A stretch of DNA of 64,000 nucleotides from a virus (IMGVR_UViG_3300022853_001508:28166-92165), one strand, 5' to 3'. Positions 15,430-23,609 are shown, counted from the stretch's first letter. Numbers and translations are program-made. The notes: a model not told the origin generated them from the sequence alone.

Positions 15430-15668
15430 GACTGAAAACGGCAAAAGATGCATGCAAAGAACAATTGATTCGTAGTGGGTTTAAAACCAAGTACAGCTCG
15501 CAGTGGTTGAGTCTTGGAGGAGACAAGCCAGGTGAGGTTTATGATGTGTGGTTCCCTCGTGGATACCGTTGGGATTGGTTCGTTCGAATCACCAAAGGGA
15601 CTGTTGTTGGCTACAAAGACAACGGTGATTGGGATTCTTCCAGTACAATAATACTTACATTTGTATGA
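15426..15668 (+). CDS. Array protein 2
   Basis: 80 aa, the shortest intact copy. It lacks the residue before the GY of the aromatic strand and carries a TSSTIILTFV-type end. Its GTVVGYKDNGDWD block is identical in DNA to that of copy 5, three units away, although the flanking parts differ. ATGA overlaps couple it to copies 1 and 3. Confidence 0.85.
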   Translation: MRLKTAKDACKEQLIRSGFKTKYSSQWLSLGGDKPGEVYDVWFPRGYRWDWFVRITKGTVVGYKDNGDWDSSSTIILTFV

Positions 15669-15940
15669 GACTAAAAACAGAAAAAACAAATGCAAAAGAT
15701 GCAACAGATGCATGCAAAGAGGCACTGATTCGTGGTGGGTGTGAAACCATGACGAACAGCACAGAGGGGCTGCATCTTGGAGGAGACAAGCCAGGCGAGG
15801 TTTATGATGTGTGGTTCTATTGTGATGGACACCTTGAGGGTGAATTTGTTCGAATTTACAAAGGGACCGCTGCCTCCAAAACCAGCATTGGCTTTGTTTT
15901 TTGGGATAGGACCAACAAAATAATACTTAGATTGGTATGA
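15665..15940 (+). CDS. Array protein 3
   Basis: 91 aa from the ATG that overlaps the stop of copy 2; a longer frame upstream is only read-through of copy 2's end. The N-terminal linker is extended (TEKTNAKDATDACKE), the RGG motif is followed by Cys, and the middle has YCDGHLEGEFVRIYKGT, a block also found in copy 5. The aromatic WDWT is changed to FWDRT. Confidence 0.83.
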   Translation: MRLKTEKTNAKDATDACKEALIRGGCETMTNSTEGLHLGGDKPGEVYDVWFYCDGHLEGEFVRIYKGTAASKTSIGFVFWDRTNKIILRLV

Positions 15941-16203
15941 AACTGAAAACGGCACAAACAAAAGACGCAACAGACGCATGCAAAGAGGTATTGCTTCGTG
16001 GTGGGTTTGAAAACGTGACGTACAGCGTGCGTCTGTTGCGTCTTGGAGGAGACAAGCCAGGCGAGGTTTGTGAAGCGTTGTTCCCTCCTGATGGATACCG
16101 TTGGGATTTGTTTGTTACAATCCACAAAGGGACCATTTGGCCTGCCCCCAACGGTTTGGGTAATTGGGATTGGACCAACACAATAATACTTAGATTGGTA
16201 TGA
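15937..16203 (+). CDS. Array protein 4
   Basis: 88 aa. It keeps the TKDATDACKE helix start and LRLGGDKPGEV, but has CEALFP in place of YDVWFP and FVTI in place of FVRI. The IHKGTIWPAPNGLGNWDWTN block resembles that of copy 7. Coupled by ATGA overlaps on both sides. Confidence 0.85.
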   Translation: MKLKTAQTKDATDACKEVLLRGGFENVTYSVRLLRLGGDKPGEVCEALFPPDGYRWDLFVTIHKGTIWPAPNGLGNWDWTNTIILRLV

Positions 16204-16469
16204 AACTGAAAACGGCACAAACAAAAGACGCAACAGATGCATGCAAAGAGGCATTGATTCGTGGTGGGTGTGAAACCACGACGTACAGCTCGCAGGCTTT
16301 TGAGTTGCGTCTTGGAGGAGACAAGCCAGGCGAGGTTTATGATTTGTGGTTCCCTAATGATGGATACCTTGAGGGTGAATTTGTTCGAATCTACAAAGGG
16401 ACTGTTGTTGGCTACAAAGACAACGGTGATTGGGATTTTTCCAATAGAATAATCCTAATATTGGTATGA
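16200..16469 (+). CDS. Array protein 5 (mosaic copy)
   Basis: 89 aa. This copy looks assembled from three others: its TTYSSQAFELRLGGDK part matches copy 7, its YLEGEFVRIYKGT part matches copy 3, and its VVGYKDNGDWD part matches copy 2 exactly in DNA. The pattern is best explained by recombination or gene conversion between non-adjacent units. Confidence 0.85.
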   Translation: MKLKTAQTKDATDACKEALIRGGCETTTYSSQAFELRLGGDKPGEVYDLWFPNDGYLEGEFVRIYKGTVVGYKDNGDWDFSNRIILILV

Positions 16470-16717
16470 AACTAAAAACGGCAAAAGATGCATGCCAAGA
16501 GGCACTGATTCGTCGTGGGTTCAAAAAACACAATGGGGACATGTGGCGGTTGCGTCTTGGAAACAAATCAGGTGAGGTTTATGAAGCGTGGTTTCCTGGC
16601 GATGGATACCGTAGGAGCGGATTCGTTCGAATCTACAAGGGGACCGTTGGGGGCTCCAAAACCATCAGCGGGGTTGATTGGGATTGGACCAGTACAATAA
16701 GACTTAGATTGGTATGA
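16466..16717 (+). CDS. Array protein 6
   Basis: 83 aa. A divergent central part (KKHNGDMWRLRLGNKSGEV) replaces the usual GGDKPGEV, while the start, FVRIYKGTV and DWDWTSTIRLRLV end are conserved. A SKTIS segment is shared with copy 10. Coupled on both sides by ATGA. Confidence 0.85.
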   Translation: MKLKTAKDACQEALIRRGFKKHNGDMWRLRLGNKSGEVYEAWFPGDGYRRSGFVRIYKGTVGGSKTISGVDWDWTSTIRLRLV

Positions 16718-16992
16718 AACTGAAAACGACAACAAAAGATGCATGCGATGCAAGCGATGCATGCCAAGAGGCATTGATTCGTGGTGGGTTCGAAGACACG
16801 ACGTACAGCTCGCGGGCTTTTGAGTTGCGTCTTGGAGGAGACAAGCCAGGTGAGGCTTATGATGTGTGGTTCCCTCGCGATGGATACCGTTGGTATTTAT
16901 TTTTTCGAATCCACAAAGGGACCATTGGGCCTGCCTCCAACAGTTCGGTTGATTGGGATTGGACCAGTGAAATAAGGCTTAAATTGATATGA
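16714..16992 (+). CDS. Array protein 7
   Basis: 92 aa, the longest copy. The DAC element has expanded to DACDASDAC through repeats of GATGCATGC in the DNA. The middle YSSRAFELRLGGDK is nearly identical to copy 5. FFRI replaces FVRI. The end reads DWDWTSEIRLKLI. Confidence 0.85.
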   Translation: MKLKTTTKDACDASDACQEALIRGGFEDTTYSSRAFELRLGGDKPGEAYDVWFPRDGYRWYLFFRIHKGTIGPASNSSVDWDWTSEIRLKLI

Positions 16993-17255
16993 GACTGAAA
17001 ACGACAACAGCAAACGCATGCCAAGAGACATTGCTTCGTGGCGGGTTCGAAGACGCGAACAACCCACAGTGTTTGGTTTTGCAACTTGGTGGAGAAAAGC
17101 CAGGTCCAGTGATTTATCAAGTGTGGTTTCCTCACGATGGAGACCGAAGGGATTGGTTCGTTCGAATCCGCAAAGAAACCGTTGCTGGCCCCAAAATCAG
17201 CGATGGTTGGGTTGATTGGGATTGGACCAATGTAATAACACTTATATTGGTATGA
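16989..17255 (+). CDS. Array protein 8
   Basis: 88 aa. A variant with NACQETLLRGGFE, a divergent ANNPQCLVLQLGGEKPGPV centre and KETVAGPKISDG in place of KGT. The aromatic strand (YQVWFPHDG) and the closing WVDWDWTN are conserved. Coupled on both sides by ATGA. Confidence 0.85.
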   Translation: MRLKTTTANACQETLLRGGFEDANNPQCLVLQLGGEKPGPVIYQVWFPHDGDRRDWFVRIRKETVAGPKISDGWVDWDWTNVITLILV

Positions 17256-17515
17256 GACTAAAAACAGCAACAGATGCATGCCAAAAAGCATTGATTCGTG
17301 GTGGGTTCGAAGCCTCGATAAGGCACCTCTGGCGGTTGTGGCTTGGTGAAAAAAAGTCAGGTGAGGCTTATGAAGTGTGGCTCTCTCCTGATGGATACCG
17401 CAGTGATTGGTTCGTTCGAATCCATAAAGGGTCTTTAGTTACGCTTGCCTCTAAAGACCATCGTGGCTTTATTGAATGGGATTCTTCTAATCCTATAACA
17501 CTTATATTTGTATGA
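17252..17515 (+). CDS. Array protein 9
   Basis: 87 aa from the ATG that overlaps the stop of copy 8. The centre is ASIRHLWRLWLGEKKSGEA, and KGSLVTLASKDHRGF replaces the KGTV region. The end is EWDSSNPITLIFV. The variable segments of this copy resemble no other unit closely. Confidence 0.83.
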   Translation: MRLKTATDACQKALIRGGFEASIRHLWRLWLGEKKSGEAYEVWLSPDGYRSDWFVRIHKGSLVTLASKDHRGFIEWDSSNPITLIFV

Positions 17516-17772
17516 GACTGAAAACGGCAAAAACGACATCAACAGAGGCATGCAAAGAACAATTGATTCGTGGTGGGTTTAAAACTATCAGCCCGTGGCA
17601 GTTGCGGCTTCAAAATAAGCCAGGTGAAGTGGTTTATGGAGCGCACTTCCATTCTTATGGATACCTTGGGGATAGATTCGTTCGAATCGACAAAGGGACC
17701 GTTGTTGGCCCCAAAACCATCAGCTTTGTTTCTTGGGATTGGACCAATACAATAATATTTAGTTTGGTATGA
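17512..17772 (+). CDS. Array protein 10
   Basis: 86 aa. It has TEACKEQLIRGGFK, a short centre ending LRLQNKPGEV (the LQN form is shared with copy 11 only), and GAHFHSYGY in place of the usual aromatic strand. The KGTVVGPKTIS block recalls copy 6. Coupled on both sides by ATGA. Confidence 0.85.
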   Translation: MRLKTAKTTSTEACKEQLIRGGFKTISPWQLRLQNKPGEVVYGAHFHSYGYLGDRFVRIDKGTVVGPKTISFVSWDWTNTIIFSLV

Positions 17773-18032
17773 GACTGAAAACAGCACAAACAGATGCATG
17801 TAATGCAAGTGATGCATGCAAAGACGCATTGATTCGTGGTGGGTTTGAACCCACGAAGCGGTACCCATATTTGGTAGCGTTGCGTCTTCAAAACAGGCCA
17901 GGTGAGGTTTATGAAGTGTGGTTTCCTGATGGATTCCCTGGGGATTGGTTCGTTGAAATCCACAAGGGGACCGCTAGGCCTGTCCCCTGGATTGAATGGG
18001 ATTGGACTACAATAAGACTTATATTGGCATGA
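17769..18032 (+). CDS. Array protein 11
   Basis: 87 aa, the last intact copy. It repeats the expanded DACNASDAC element of copy 7 and the LRLQNRPGEV form of copy 10. It ends WIEWDWTTIRLILA. Its stop overlaps the start of the remnant copy. Confidence 0.83.
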   Translation: MRLKTAQTDACNASDACKDALIRGGFEPTKRYPYLVALRLQNRPGEVYEVWFPDGFPGDWFVEIHKGTARPVPWIEWDWTTIRLILA

Positions 18033-18094
18033 GACTAAAGACAACAAAAATTGATATGAGACTAAAAACGACAACACAACAAAATGTAACTTGA
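18029..18094 (+). pseudogene. Array remnant (copy 12)
   Basis: A 21-residue frame holds two successive copies of the array start (MRLKTT and, nine codons on, MRLKTTT) and then stops. The doubled start context shows repeated unequal recombination at this end. The early-type promoter for the next gene begins at its stop codon. Confidence 0.6.
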
Positions 18095-18121
18095 AACTTT
18101 TTCTGGTTTATTGCGTATATT
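18093..18121 (+). promoter_or_regulatory. Early-type promoter
   Basis: GAAAC, 16 bases, CGTATATT, located between the array remnant and the gene at 18168. Confidence 0.6.
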
Positions 18122-18167
18122 GGTTATGCTATTAAAAACAACCCGTTACATATCTAAATACTAGTTT

Positions 18168-18569
18168 ATGATGAAATGGAATCAAAATGATGGAGGTCGA
18201 GTCGAGGCTGGCTTCGAACCCACAGATGGAGCTTGTGTTTATCGAGCTGTAGCTATTGTTACTAAGGAGCCATACCAAAAAGTTCATGATGTTCTGCTTA
18301 AACTAAGCTTGGATGATGACCCCAAGCATGAGGGTAGTGGAGTTCAGTTCCACGTACTCGATAAGTATATGGCTGAGCATGGATGGAAATGGACAAATAT
18401 GCGTCGTCCAGTGCCACCACAGAATGAATTAATGCCAAAAAGAACAATTGCAGCCTTGGCAACAGACCATTTGGTTGCATGTGTTGACGGAGTATTCCAA
18501 GACACGCATGACTTCACAGCTGGAGCAGGAGCAAAAAGACAAATCGAAGGATATTACGAACAGGCTTAA
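18168..18569 (+). CDS. Cysteine-peptidase-like phage protein
   Basis: The 133-residue protein shows the pattern of a common small phage family with a papain-like fold: TDGACVYRAVAIVTKEPYQ with a candidate nucleophilic cysteine at the head of a helix, and near the end DHLVACVDGVFQDTHDF with a candidate catalytic histidine and aspartate. Family members are widespread but of unproven activity. It has its own early-type promoter directly after the tandem array. It ends in a shared terminator with the convergent capsid gene. A role in counter-defence or host takeover is plausible only from the early context. Confidence 0.55.
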   Translation: MMKWNQNDGGRVEAGFEPTDGACVYRAVAIVTKEPYQKVHDVLLKLSLDDDPKHEGSGVQFHVLDKYMAEHGWKWTNMRRPVPPQNELMPKRTIAALATDHLVACVDGVFQDTHDFTAGAGAKRQIEGYYEQA

Positions 18570-18571
18570 GC

Positions 18572-18604
18572 AAAAAAAAGGGCTCCCTTTTGGGAACCCT
18601 TCTT
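18572..18604. terminator. Bidirectional terminator between early and capsid genes
   Basis: GGGCTCCC and GGGAACCC pair around TTTT with one mismatch. A run of A precedes it and TTCTTT follows, so it can end transcripts from both sides (18569 plus, 18642 minus). Confidence 0.75.
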
Positions 18605-18641
18605 TATGGTATTGTTGGTCAAACCAACCAATCTTTGCAGA

Positions 18642-20288
18642 TTAGTAAGTGTTGATATTGTCAACGTATACGACTCCGTAGAAACGGTTGTTAACCATCT
18701 TCTTGGCGTAACGAGTCATGATACCTTTACGAGGTGTAAAGTCGTTCGGGTCATAAATTGTTTGCGTCAATTGAAGAGGGATGTACGGCGCGTAGATATA
18801 ACCTGCTTCCAAGAAGGTGTTACCCTTGTGTCCTAGAAGAACGATTTGTGCTGGCAAATATGGGTCTTTGTAGACAACATATCTGTTAGCCAAGTTACCG
18901 ATTTTCTCAACACCCAAGTTGTACTTTTCAGCTTCTGGTGAAGCAGAACCGTCAACGTGGAAGTATTCGAGGTCATCGAAAATAGCACCTGCCTCTGCAG
19001 AACATACAATCCAGTTAGCACCACCTCTCAATGTCGCCTTGTGAATTTGAGCTGATAGCTCATTTACACGAGTGATGAGAGTTTGATTCCAATCTTTTTG
19101 TGTTCCAAAGAAGTTGGCGTTGTTAGCCAATCCGTTGTAATCCCAACGAGCTTTAAACGGCGCACCGTTAATAAGGTCGATAATGATTTCTCTGTCGATT
19201 TCCGCTGCAACGTGCTCAGAAAGAAGAGCTGTAAGCTCAGCTTCTGCATCAATTGAGTGGTAAGCCTCAAGGTCTTGAGCAAGCTCAGGAGTCCAGTGTG
19301 CTCTCAACTTTCTAGTAACAGTGTTAACTGTAACAGAAGAGAAACGGATTGTGATTTCAGCCATCTCACTTTTCGCCTCTAGGTCGTTGAAGATTTCGTA
19401 AGCTGGAGTGATGGTGAACCTCACGGCTGCGCCGAATTCAGTTCCACCTGAGTTCAAGTTGGCAACTGCGAAGTCAGAACCGTAAACACCTGCTGGACGA
19501 AGGTCAAGGACCACATCAGCATTGTTTCCAGCGTACTGGTCTTCTGTCCAAGTTTGAATTTGGCTAAAGAATGGTACTGAGCCACCAGCTGCTACTACAA
19601 GCGTGTTCGAAGAACCAGCAGAGTAATAGATTTCCGTAGTAGATGAATAACGTAATGTTGCAGACGATTGCTGCTTCGACACGTCGAATCCAGTGTCCAA
19701 TGCAAACGTTATATTAGAAAGACCACCTACAAACGAACTACCTGAAATTATTTGAAACGTACCTGTAACAGTTTCACCCGTTCCAAAGGAAAGGTCAAAC
19801 CCGTGATTGTTGTAAAAACGTTCGTATGCAGTAGTGTCAGCAAAATTAGGCCCTACGTTTTGGTTGGCTGTGTTTTTTGGTGCAGTTTTAGATGCTCCAG
19901 CAACTTCGGCAGTTCTACCGATTTCATTGTTAAATGTATTGTCACTATTGTTAAAGGAAACTCTAGCATCCATGTAGAACAGTAGTCCAGATGGAAGTGC
20001 GAGTGGTTGTACAGATACAAGCTCATTAGCAAGTAGTCGAGAGAATACCCTTCTTACGATAGGGAAAGCAACTGTGTCGAAACGACCAGCTGATGCATCG
20101 AGTGTTACCTCGTTAAGCATCGCCTGTGCTTGATTCTCAAGAAGCTGTGCTACGTTCGATTTCTGTGTACCACGCAAACCTTCCAATAGACCTGAGTCAT
20201 CCCAGTTCTTCACGATAGCTGTGCGTTGTTCAGCAAGGTTCTTGAATGTTGTCATTCCAACCTTACCACTTCTTAGCAATTCGCTCAT
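18642..20288 (-). CDS. Major capsid protein (T4 gp23-like)
   Basis: The 548-residue protein contains the hallmark gp23 segment FDTVAFPIVRRVFSRLLAN followed by LVSVQPLALPSGLLFYMD. The fold is HK97-like and the protein builds the hexamers of the head. The N-terminal ~60 residues (a helical region ending near LLENQAQAMLNE) should be removed by the prohead protease encoded two genes upstream, as in T4 where cleavage follows a short Glu-containing site. Order protease, scaffold, capsid is the T4 order gp21-gp22-gp23. Start at MSELLRSGKV with a typical A/T-rich leader. Confidence 0.93.
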   Translation of the reverse strand: MSELLRSGKVGMTTFKNLAEQRTAIVKNWDDSGLLEGLRGTQKSNVAQLLENQAQAMLNEVTLDASAGRFDTVAFPIVRRVFSRLLANELVSVQPLALPSGLLFYMDARVSFNNSDNTFNNEIGRTAEVAGASKTAPKNTANQNVGPNFADTTAYERFYNNHGFDLSFGTGETVTGTFQIISGSSFVGGLSNITFALDTGFDVSKQQSSATLRYSSTTEIYYSAGSSNTLVVAAGGSVPFFSQIQTWTEDQYAGNNADVVLDLRPAGVYGSDFAVANLNSGGTEFGAAVRFTITPAYEIFNDLEAKSEMAEITIRFSSVTVNTVTRKLRAHWTPELAQDLEAYHSIDAEAELTALLSEHVAAEIDREIIIDLINGAPFKARWDYNGLANNANFFGTQKDWNQTLITRVNELSAQIHKATLRGGANWIVCSAEAGAIFDDLEYFHVDGSASPEAEKYNLGVEKIGNLANRYVVYKDPYLPAQIVLLGHKGNTFLEAGYIYAPYIPLQLTQTIYDPNDFTPRKGIMTRYAKKMVNNRFYGVVYVDNINTY

Positions 20289-20336
20289 TGTGTTGTGTTT
20301 TTGTGTTTATTATTAATTAGTTAATTCGTCAGTCAA

Positions 20337-21722
20337 TTATGATTCGCGACGACTGATTCCTGCGAGTTTTTTCATCCTCTTCATCTCAGCACTTTCATGA
20401 AGAACTACATGCTCAGACTGGTTCTGCGGTCTCGCAGCTCTCGAAGGAGTTGCTGAAATCTCAGACTTGATGTCTTTTACAGTTAGTTTGTTTTCAGAAA
20501 TAATACTGTTGTACAGCTTCTTTGCATCATCAGCGTTAGCTGCTTTATCAAAAGACTCTGCGATTTGAAGTTTCTCTTTCTCGGAGAATCCACCATTTGC
20601 AAACAATTTGTTAGCGTAAGCAAGTTTGGCGTTAAAAGTCTGCATCTCGTTGAATTGACTTCTGAGTTCAACAAACGACTGATGGAATTTCTTAATTTCA
20701 CCTTTCTGTTCGTTGACTTTTGCTTTTAAACTCTCGTTTTCCTTATTAAGCTCAGCGATATTCGCCTCATTATGAGCTGTATTCTTGTTTCCCTTTTGGG
20801 AAGTAGATTCTTTTACTGCGGCTTTGCGGCTTCTGTTTTTAACAGCAACCTCAGGACCTGCACTTGTGCCAGTACTTCTTTGCACTGAATGGCTGTGTCC
20901 CATCATCTTCACTTCGTCGAGTTCATCTTCCTCTTCATCTAAATCAAGAGCGATTTCATATAACTCGTCTTCGTCCTCCATGATATCGTCCATTGTGATA
21001 TCATCGTCATTCGGACCAACTCTGTCTTTCGCACCAAATCTTCCATCCATACCTAGATATTCATCATCTTCGGCATCCATTTCATCAATGATTTCGAAAA
21101 TCTCTTCCATGTCAAACTCTTCTGCCACTGGAGGAGCCATTGCTGCCTCTGGCGCATCGTCTACGATGTCGATTTCTCCACCCGCTGCTGGGTCCGCCCC
21201 TAACTCTCCTCCGCTTTGAGCAATCAAAGCTTTTATTCCGCTAATGATTTGGTCTTCTGGCTGCCCTTCTCCCATTTCTGGCTCTGGCACAGCTTCTGGT
21301 GCTGGTGCTGGTGCTGGTGCTGGTGCCGCCTCAGGAGCCGCCCCCATTTCTGGTGCCAATGGCTCTTGTTCGTCGAGGTAATTCATTTCGTTTTTAATTT
21401 GATATGATTCGGCGTCATCTGAGATTTCAAACATCTCATCTGCGTCTTCTTCTGGTGCTGTTACTGTTTCCAAATCTTCGTCGCTTCCCGCATCTACTGA
21501 TACGTCATCGCCATCGACATTTATTGTTACGGTTACACCTTCACTTACTATTTCTTTGTCCTCTAGAGGAACGTCCTCTTGAATCTCCTCGTTCATAAGC
21601 GAAAGAATTCGTTCTTCTACTTTTTCTTCGAGTTGGTTCATGAGTTCAGCCTTAGCTGTGTCCTTCAAAGATTTGAAGTCCAAGAATGCTTTTTCTAATG
21701 ATGTTTGCTCGTTTTGTGGCAT
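20337..21722 (-). CDS. Prohead core/scaffolding protein (gp22-like)
   Basis: The 461-residue protein is very acidic and low in complexity, with a proline-alanine run near residues 135-150 and a coiled coil around residues 310-375 (IAELNKENESLKAKVNEQKG). Its place between protease and capsid genes is that of T4 gp22, the internal scaffold that is degraded during maturation. It ends EMKRMKKLAGI plus a short basic tail; a similar ending occurs in the acidic protein at 35543-36331. Sequence identity to gp22 cannot be judged by eye because scaffolds diverge fast. Confidence 0.75.
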   Translation of the reverse strand: MPQNEQTSLEKAFLDFKSLKDTAKAELMNQLEEKVEERILSLMNEEIQEDVPLEDKEIVSEGVTVTINVDGDDVSVDAGSDEDLETVTAPEEDADEMFEISDDAESYQIKNEMNYLDEQEPLAPEMGAAPEAAPAPAPAPAPEAVPEPEMGEGQPEDQIISGIKALIAQSGGELGADPAAGGEIDIVDDAPEAAMAPPVAEEFDMEEIFEIIDEMDAEDDEYLGMDGRFGAKDRVGPNDDDITMDDIMEDEDELYEIALDLDEEEDELDEVKMMGHSHSVQRSTGTSAGPEVAVKNRSRKAAVKESTSQKGNKNTAHNEANIAELNKENESLKAKVNEQKGEIKKFHQSFVELRSQFNEMQTFNAKLAYANKLFANGGFSEKEKLQIAESFDKAANADDAKKLYNSIISENKLTVKDIKSEISATPSRAARPQNQSEHVVLHESAEMKRMKKLAGISRRES

Positions 21723-21737
21723 CGTTAATTTGGTTGC

Positions 21738-21752
21738 TTGTGAATAAATAAT
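21738..21752 (-). promoter_or_regulatory. Late-type promoter (degenerate)
   Basis: TTATTTATTCACAAG on the minus strand, about 16 bases before the scaffold ATG. The core matches; the GAAAC part is weak. Confidence 0.4.
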
Positions 21753-21766
21753 TCAGAAAACGTGTT

Positions 21767-23584
21767 TTACGCTGATTGCCAGAAAGATTTCTGAGAAATA
21801 AGTTGTAAACGGTTAAGCTCTCCTATTGATTTAGCTTTTTCTTTAACCCCTTTAAGTGGTCTCATATAACCTTCTTTAAAAAGGTAAGCCCCTGGGGTTG
21901 ATGGGTTTGATACATAATCAAAAGCGATTAGTTCAAAATCATCTTGCACAATGTCTTGTCCACCCTGAGACTTAACACTTCCTACTCCACGAGAAGAAAT
22001 TCCTAATTTGAATCCAGTTTTTAGAAGACCCTTCAACGTGTTGCCTGCATCTGTTTCAGCAATTTGCACTCGGCCCCATAATTCTTTTCCTTCCCACCAC
22101 ATCTCAACAACACGGTGTGAAACATTAGCGAGAGATACAACTGCGGAGTTTCCAGTCCAATGGGATTTACCATTACGCATTACAAAGAAATTTCCGTTTT
22201 TAACTCTGACACAAGCTACTTTATCAAACGGGTTTTGGATTTGAGAGATTTTTAAAAATCTCTCATCCATGTAAATAAAATCTGTAGTGCTAACATTAAG
22301 GATGAATTTAGTTTTACTATTTTTAGCCTCAATCAATCTTGGTTTTAAAATTTCTTCTTTAACCATCTCTACAGCCCCATCTGACATCACCACTTCTTTT
22401 TCAAGAACGACTACATCATTTATATATCTATCTACAGGTTGTTCTTGAGTTATATTTCCGTGGAGCCCTATTTTTAACAGCACCTCACTAAAGTCTTTAA
22501 TCATCTTTTCTGAAGTAGAAAAAATCTTTTTACACACATATCCTTTGTCTTTATGATAAGATGTTTTAGATGTTCCATCTCCCATGTGAAAATTTTCAAA
22601 AAGAATAGTCAGCAATTCTGAATTAGCTGCTTTTATATCTTCTGGAATGTATTTTTCAGAACTATTCCCTAAAGGAAATAGATATTGCTTAAGTCGTGCA
22701 TCGTAAATTTGAAAATCTATTTTCCCATCTCTATAAACACGTTCGTTATACTCTATCCCTAAATCATCAAATATTTTTCTAATTGCCTCAAAATTCTCAG
22801 ACTTCTTCTGTGTAATTTTAACGAGGTTGTGTTTTGCTTTGCTCCCACACACTCCAGCAGAAGTTCCATCAGCTAGATACAAACCTAAAAAAGCAAACCA
22901 CGCTTTTGCATTAACAACAAGGTTTTGAGAATATTTATCCTTAAGCTCATTGCTTATGTGTGGTTTAAACTCTTCGATTCCAGGGATTATATAGGAATCG
23001 TAATTAATTCCATCCCAATTTCCTTTTTTAGGAATTCTCCACTTTCCGCTTCTATACTCAGACAGCTCAGATGCTGTCTTCTCAAAAGATACCCCATCAG
23101 ATGTCTCAAGTATAAATCTATGATTTGGAGTAACCATCAAATCAATTCCTTTACCCTTAAAGTGATACATCTTACCACTATAGGGTTCTAAGATTTTTTT
23201 ATCAATCTTATGAGCCTCAATTTTATTAGTTTCCTGATTTAAAGTATATATAAACTCATCTTCTGCAATATCTATTAGCTTCTTCCAGCCGTTAATGGTT
23301 AAAATGCTAGTGTCTAATGAGTTGCAATCAGGATGGTCAAGTTCACCACCAGCCACGTTTTCCTTTACGAGCTCCATGTACTTATCAGCCTCGCGCTTTA
23401 AAATTTCGTATGGGTAAATTCGACCGTTTTTATTTAACGTATCTGCTATCTGAAGAATTCCAGACATCACGATAGGCTGATATTTTTTTTCAGCCTCTAT
23501 AATCATTTCACGGGTTGGAGCATTAAATGTATAGTACTCGGAAATGATATATTTATCTTGGTAATCGGAAATAAGTCCGCTCAT
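21767..23584 (-). CDS. Prohead protease (T4 gp21-like) interrupted by an intein
   Basis: The precursor has 605 residues: an N-extein of 86 (ending GGELDHPD), a 393-residue intein, and a C-extein of 126. Removal of the intein gives 212 residues, the same length as T4 gp21. The mature serine protease carries the catalytic His in ELDHPD and the catalytic Ser in LGISSRG, and matures the head by cutting capsid and core proteins. The insertion lies two residues after the catalytic histidine, so no activity is expected before splicing. It has a late-type promoter and sits upstream of scaffold and capsid. Confidence 0.9.
   Translation of the reverse strand: MSGLISDYQDKYIISEYYTFNAPTREMIIEAEKKYQPIVMSGILQIADTLNKNGRIYPYEILKREADKYMELVKENVAGGELDHPDCNSLDTSILTINGWKKLIDIAEDEFIYTLNQETNKIEAHKIDKKILEPYSGKMYHFKGKGIDLMVTPNHRFILETSDGVSFEKTASELSEYRSGKWRIPKKGNWDGINYDSYIIPGIEEFKPHISNELKDKYSQNLVVNAKAWFAFLGLYLADGTSAGVCGSKAKHNLVKITQKKSENFEAIRKIFDDLGIEYNERVYRDGKIDFQIYDARLKQYLFPLGNSSEKYIPEDIKAANSELLTILFENFHMGDGTSKTSYHKDKGYVCKKIFSTSEKMIKDFSEVLLKIGLHGNITQEQPVDRYINDVVVLEKEVVMSDGAVEMVKEEILKPRLIEAKNSKTKFILNVSTTDFIYMDERFLKISQIQNPFDKVACVRVKNGNFFVMRNGKSHWTGNSAVVSLANVSHRVVEMWWEGKELWGRVQIAETDAGNTLKGLLKTGFKLGISSRGVGSVKSQGGQDIVQDDFELIAFDYVSNPSTPGAYLFKEGYMRPLKGVKEKAKSIGELNRLQLISQKSFWQSA
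22148..23326 (-). other. Intein with LAGLIDADG endonuclease in the prohead protease
   Basis: Residues 87-479 of the precursor. The first residue is Cys (CNSLDTSILT), the last are HWTGN, and the following extein residue is Ser. This is a class 1 intein with a His-x-x-x-Asn ending. The central part has two LAGLIDADG-like helices, FLGLYLADGT and FENFHMGDGT, so a homing endonuclease that spreads the intein is probably intact. Confidence 0.9.
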
Positions 23585-23594
23585 AGCATTCTGT

Positions 23595-23609
23595 GTTTCC
23601 CATAAATAG
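23595..23609 (-). promoter_or_regulatory. Late-type promoter
   Basis: CTATTTATGGGAAAC on the minus strand, a full match to the consensus and ten bases before the protease ATG; preceded by TTTCCAAT. Confidence 0.65.

Larger units (their letters stand above)
15169..18094 (+). repeat. Tandem array of eleven paralogous genes plus a remnant
   Basis: Units of about 250-280 bases follow each other without gaps. Each encodes an 80-92 residue protein, and each stop overlaps the next start as ATGA. DNA is conserved at the unit ends (start context TTGGTATGA, the GATGCATGC/DAC region, the FVRI segment with its TTCGAA core) and differs in between. Copies share blocks in a mosaic way. The array is headed by one early-type promoter and ends in a degenerate copy. 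Confidence 0.9.

Noticed and set aside
15091-17868. Minus-strand frames of 97-144 codons across the array
   Set aside because: They repeat with the array because the same antisense is open in each copy. They lack coupling or promoters on that strand, whereas the plus-strand frames are ATGA-coupled.
15169-18094. CRISPR-like or satellite repeat array
   Set aside because: Units are about 260 bases, fully coding, and variation follows codons. There are no short identical repeats with unique spacers.
20785-21598. Plus-strand Ser/Trp/Leu-rich frames
   Set aside because: Antisense shadows of the Glu/Asp- and Pro/Ala-rich scaffold gene.
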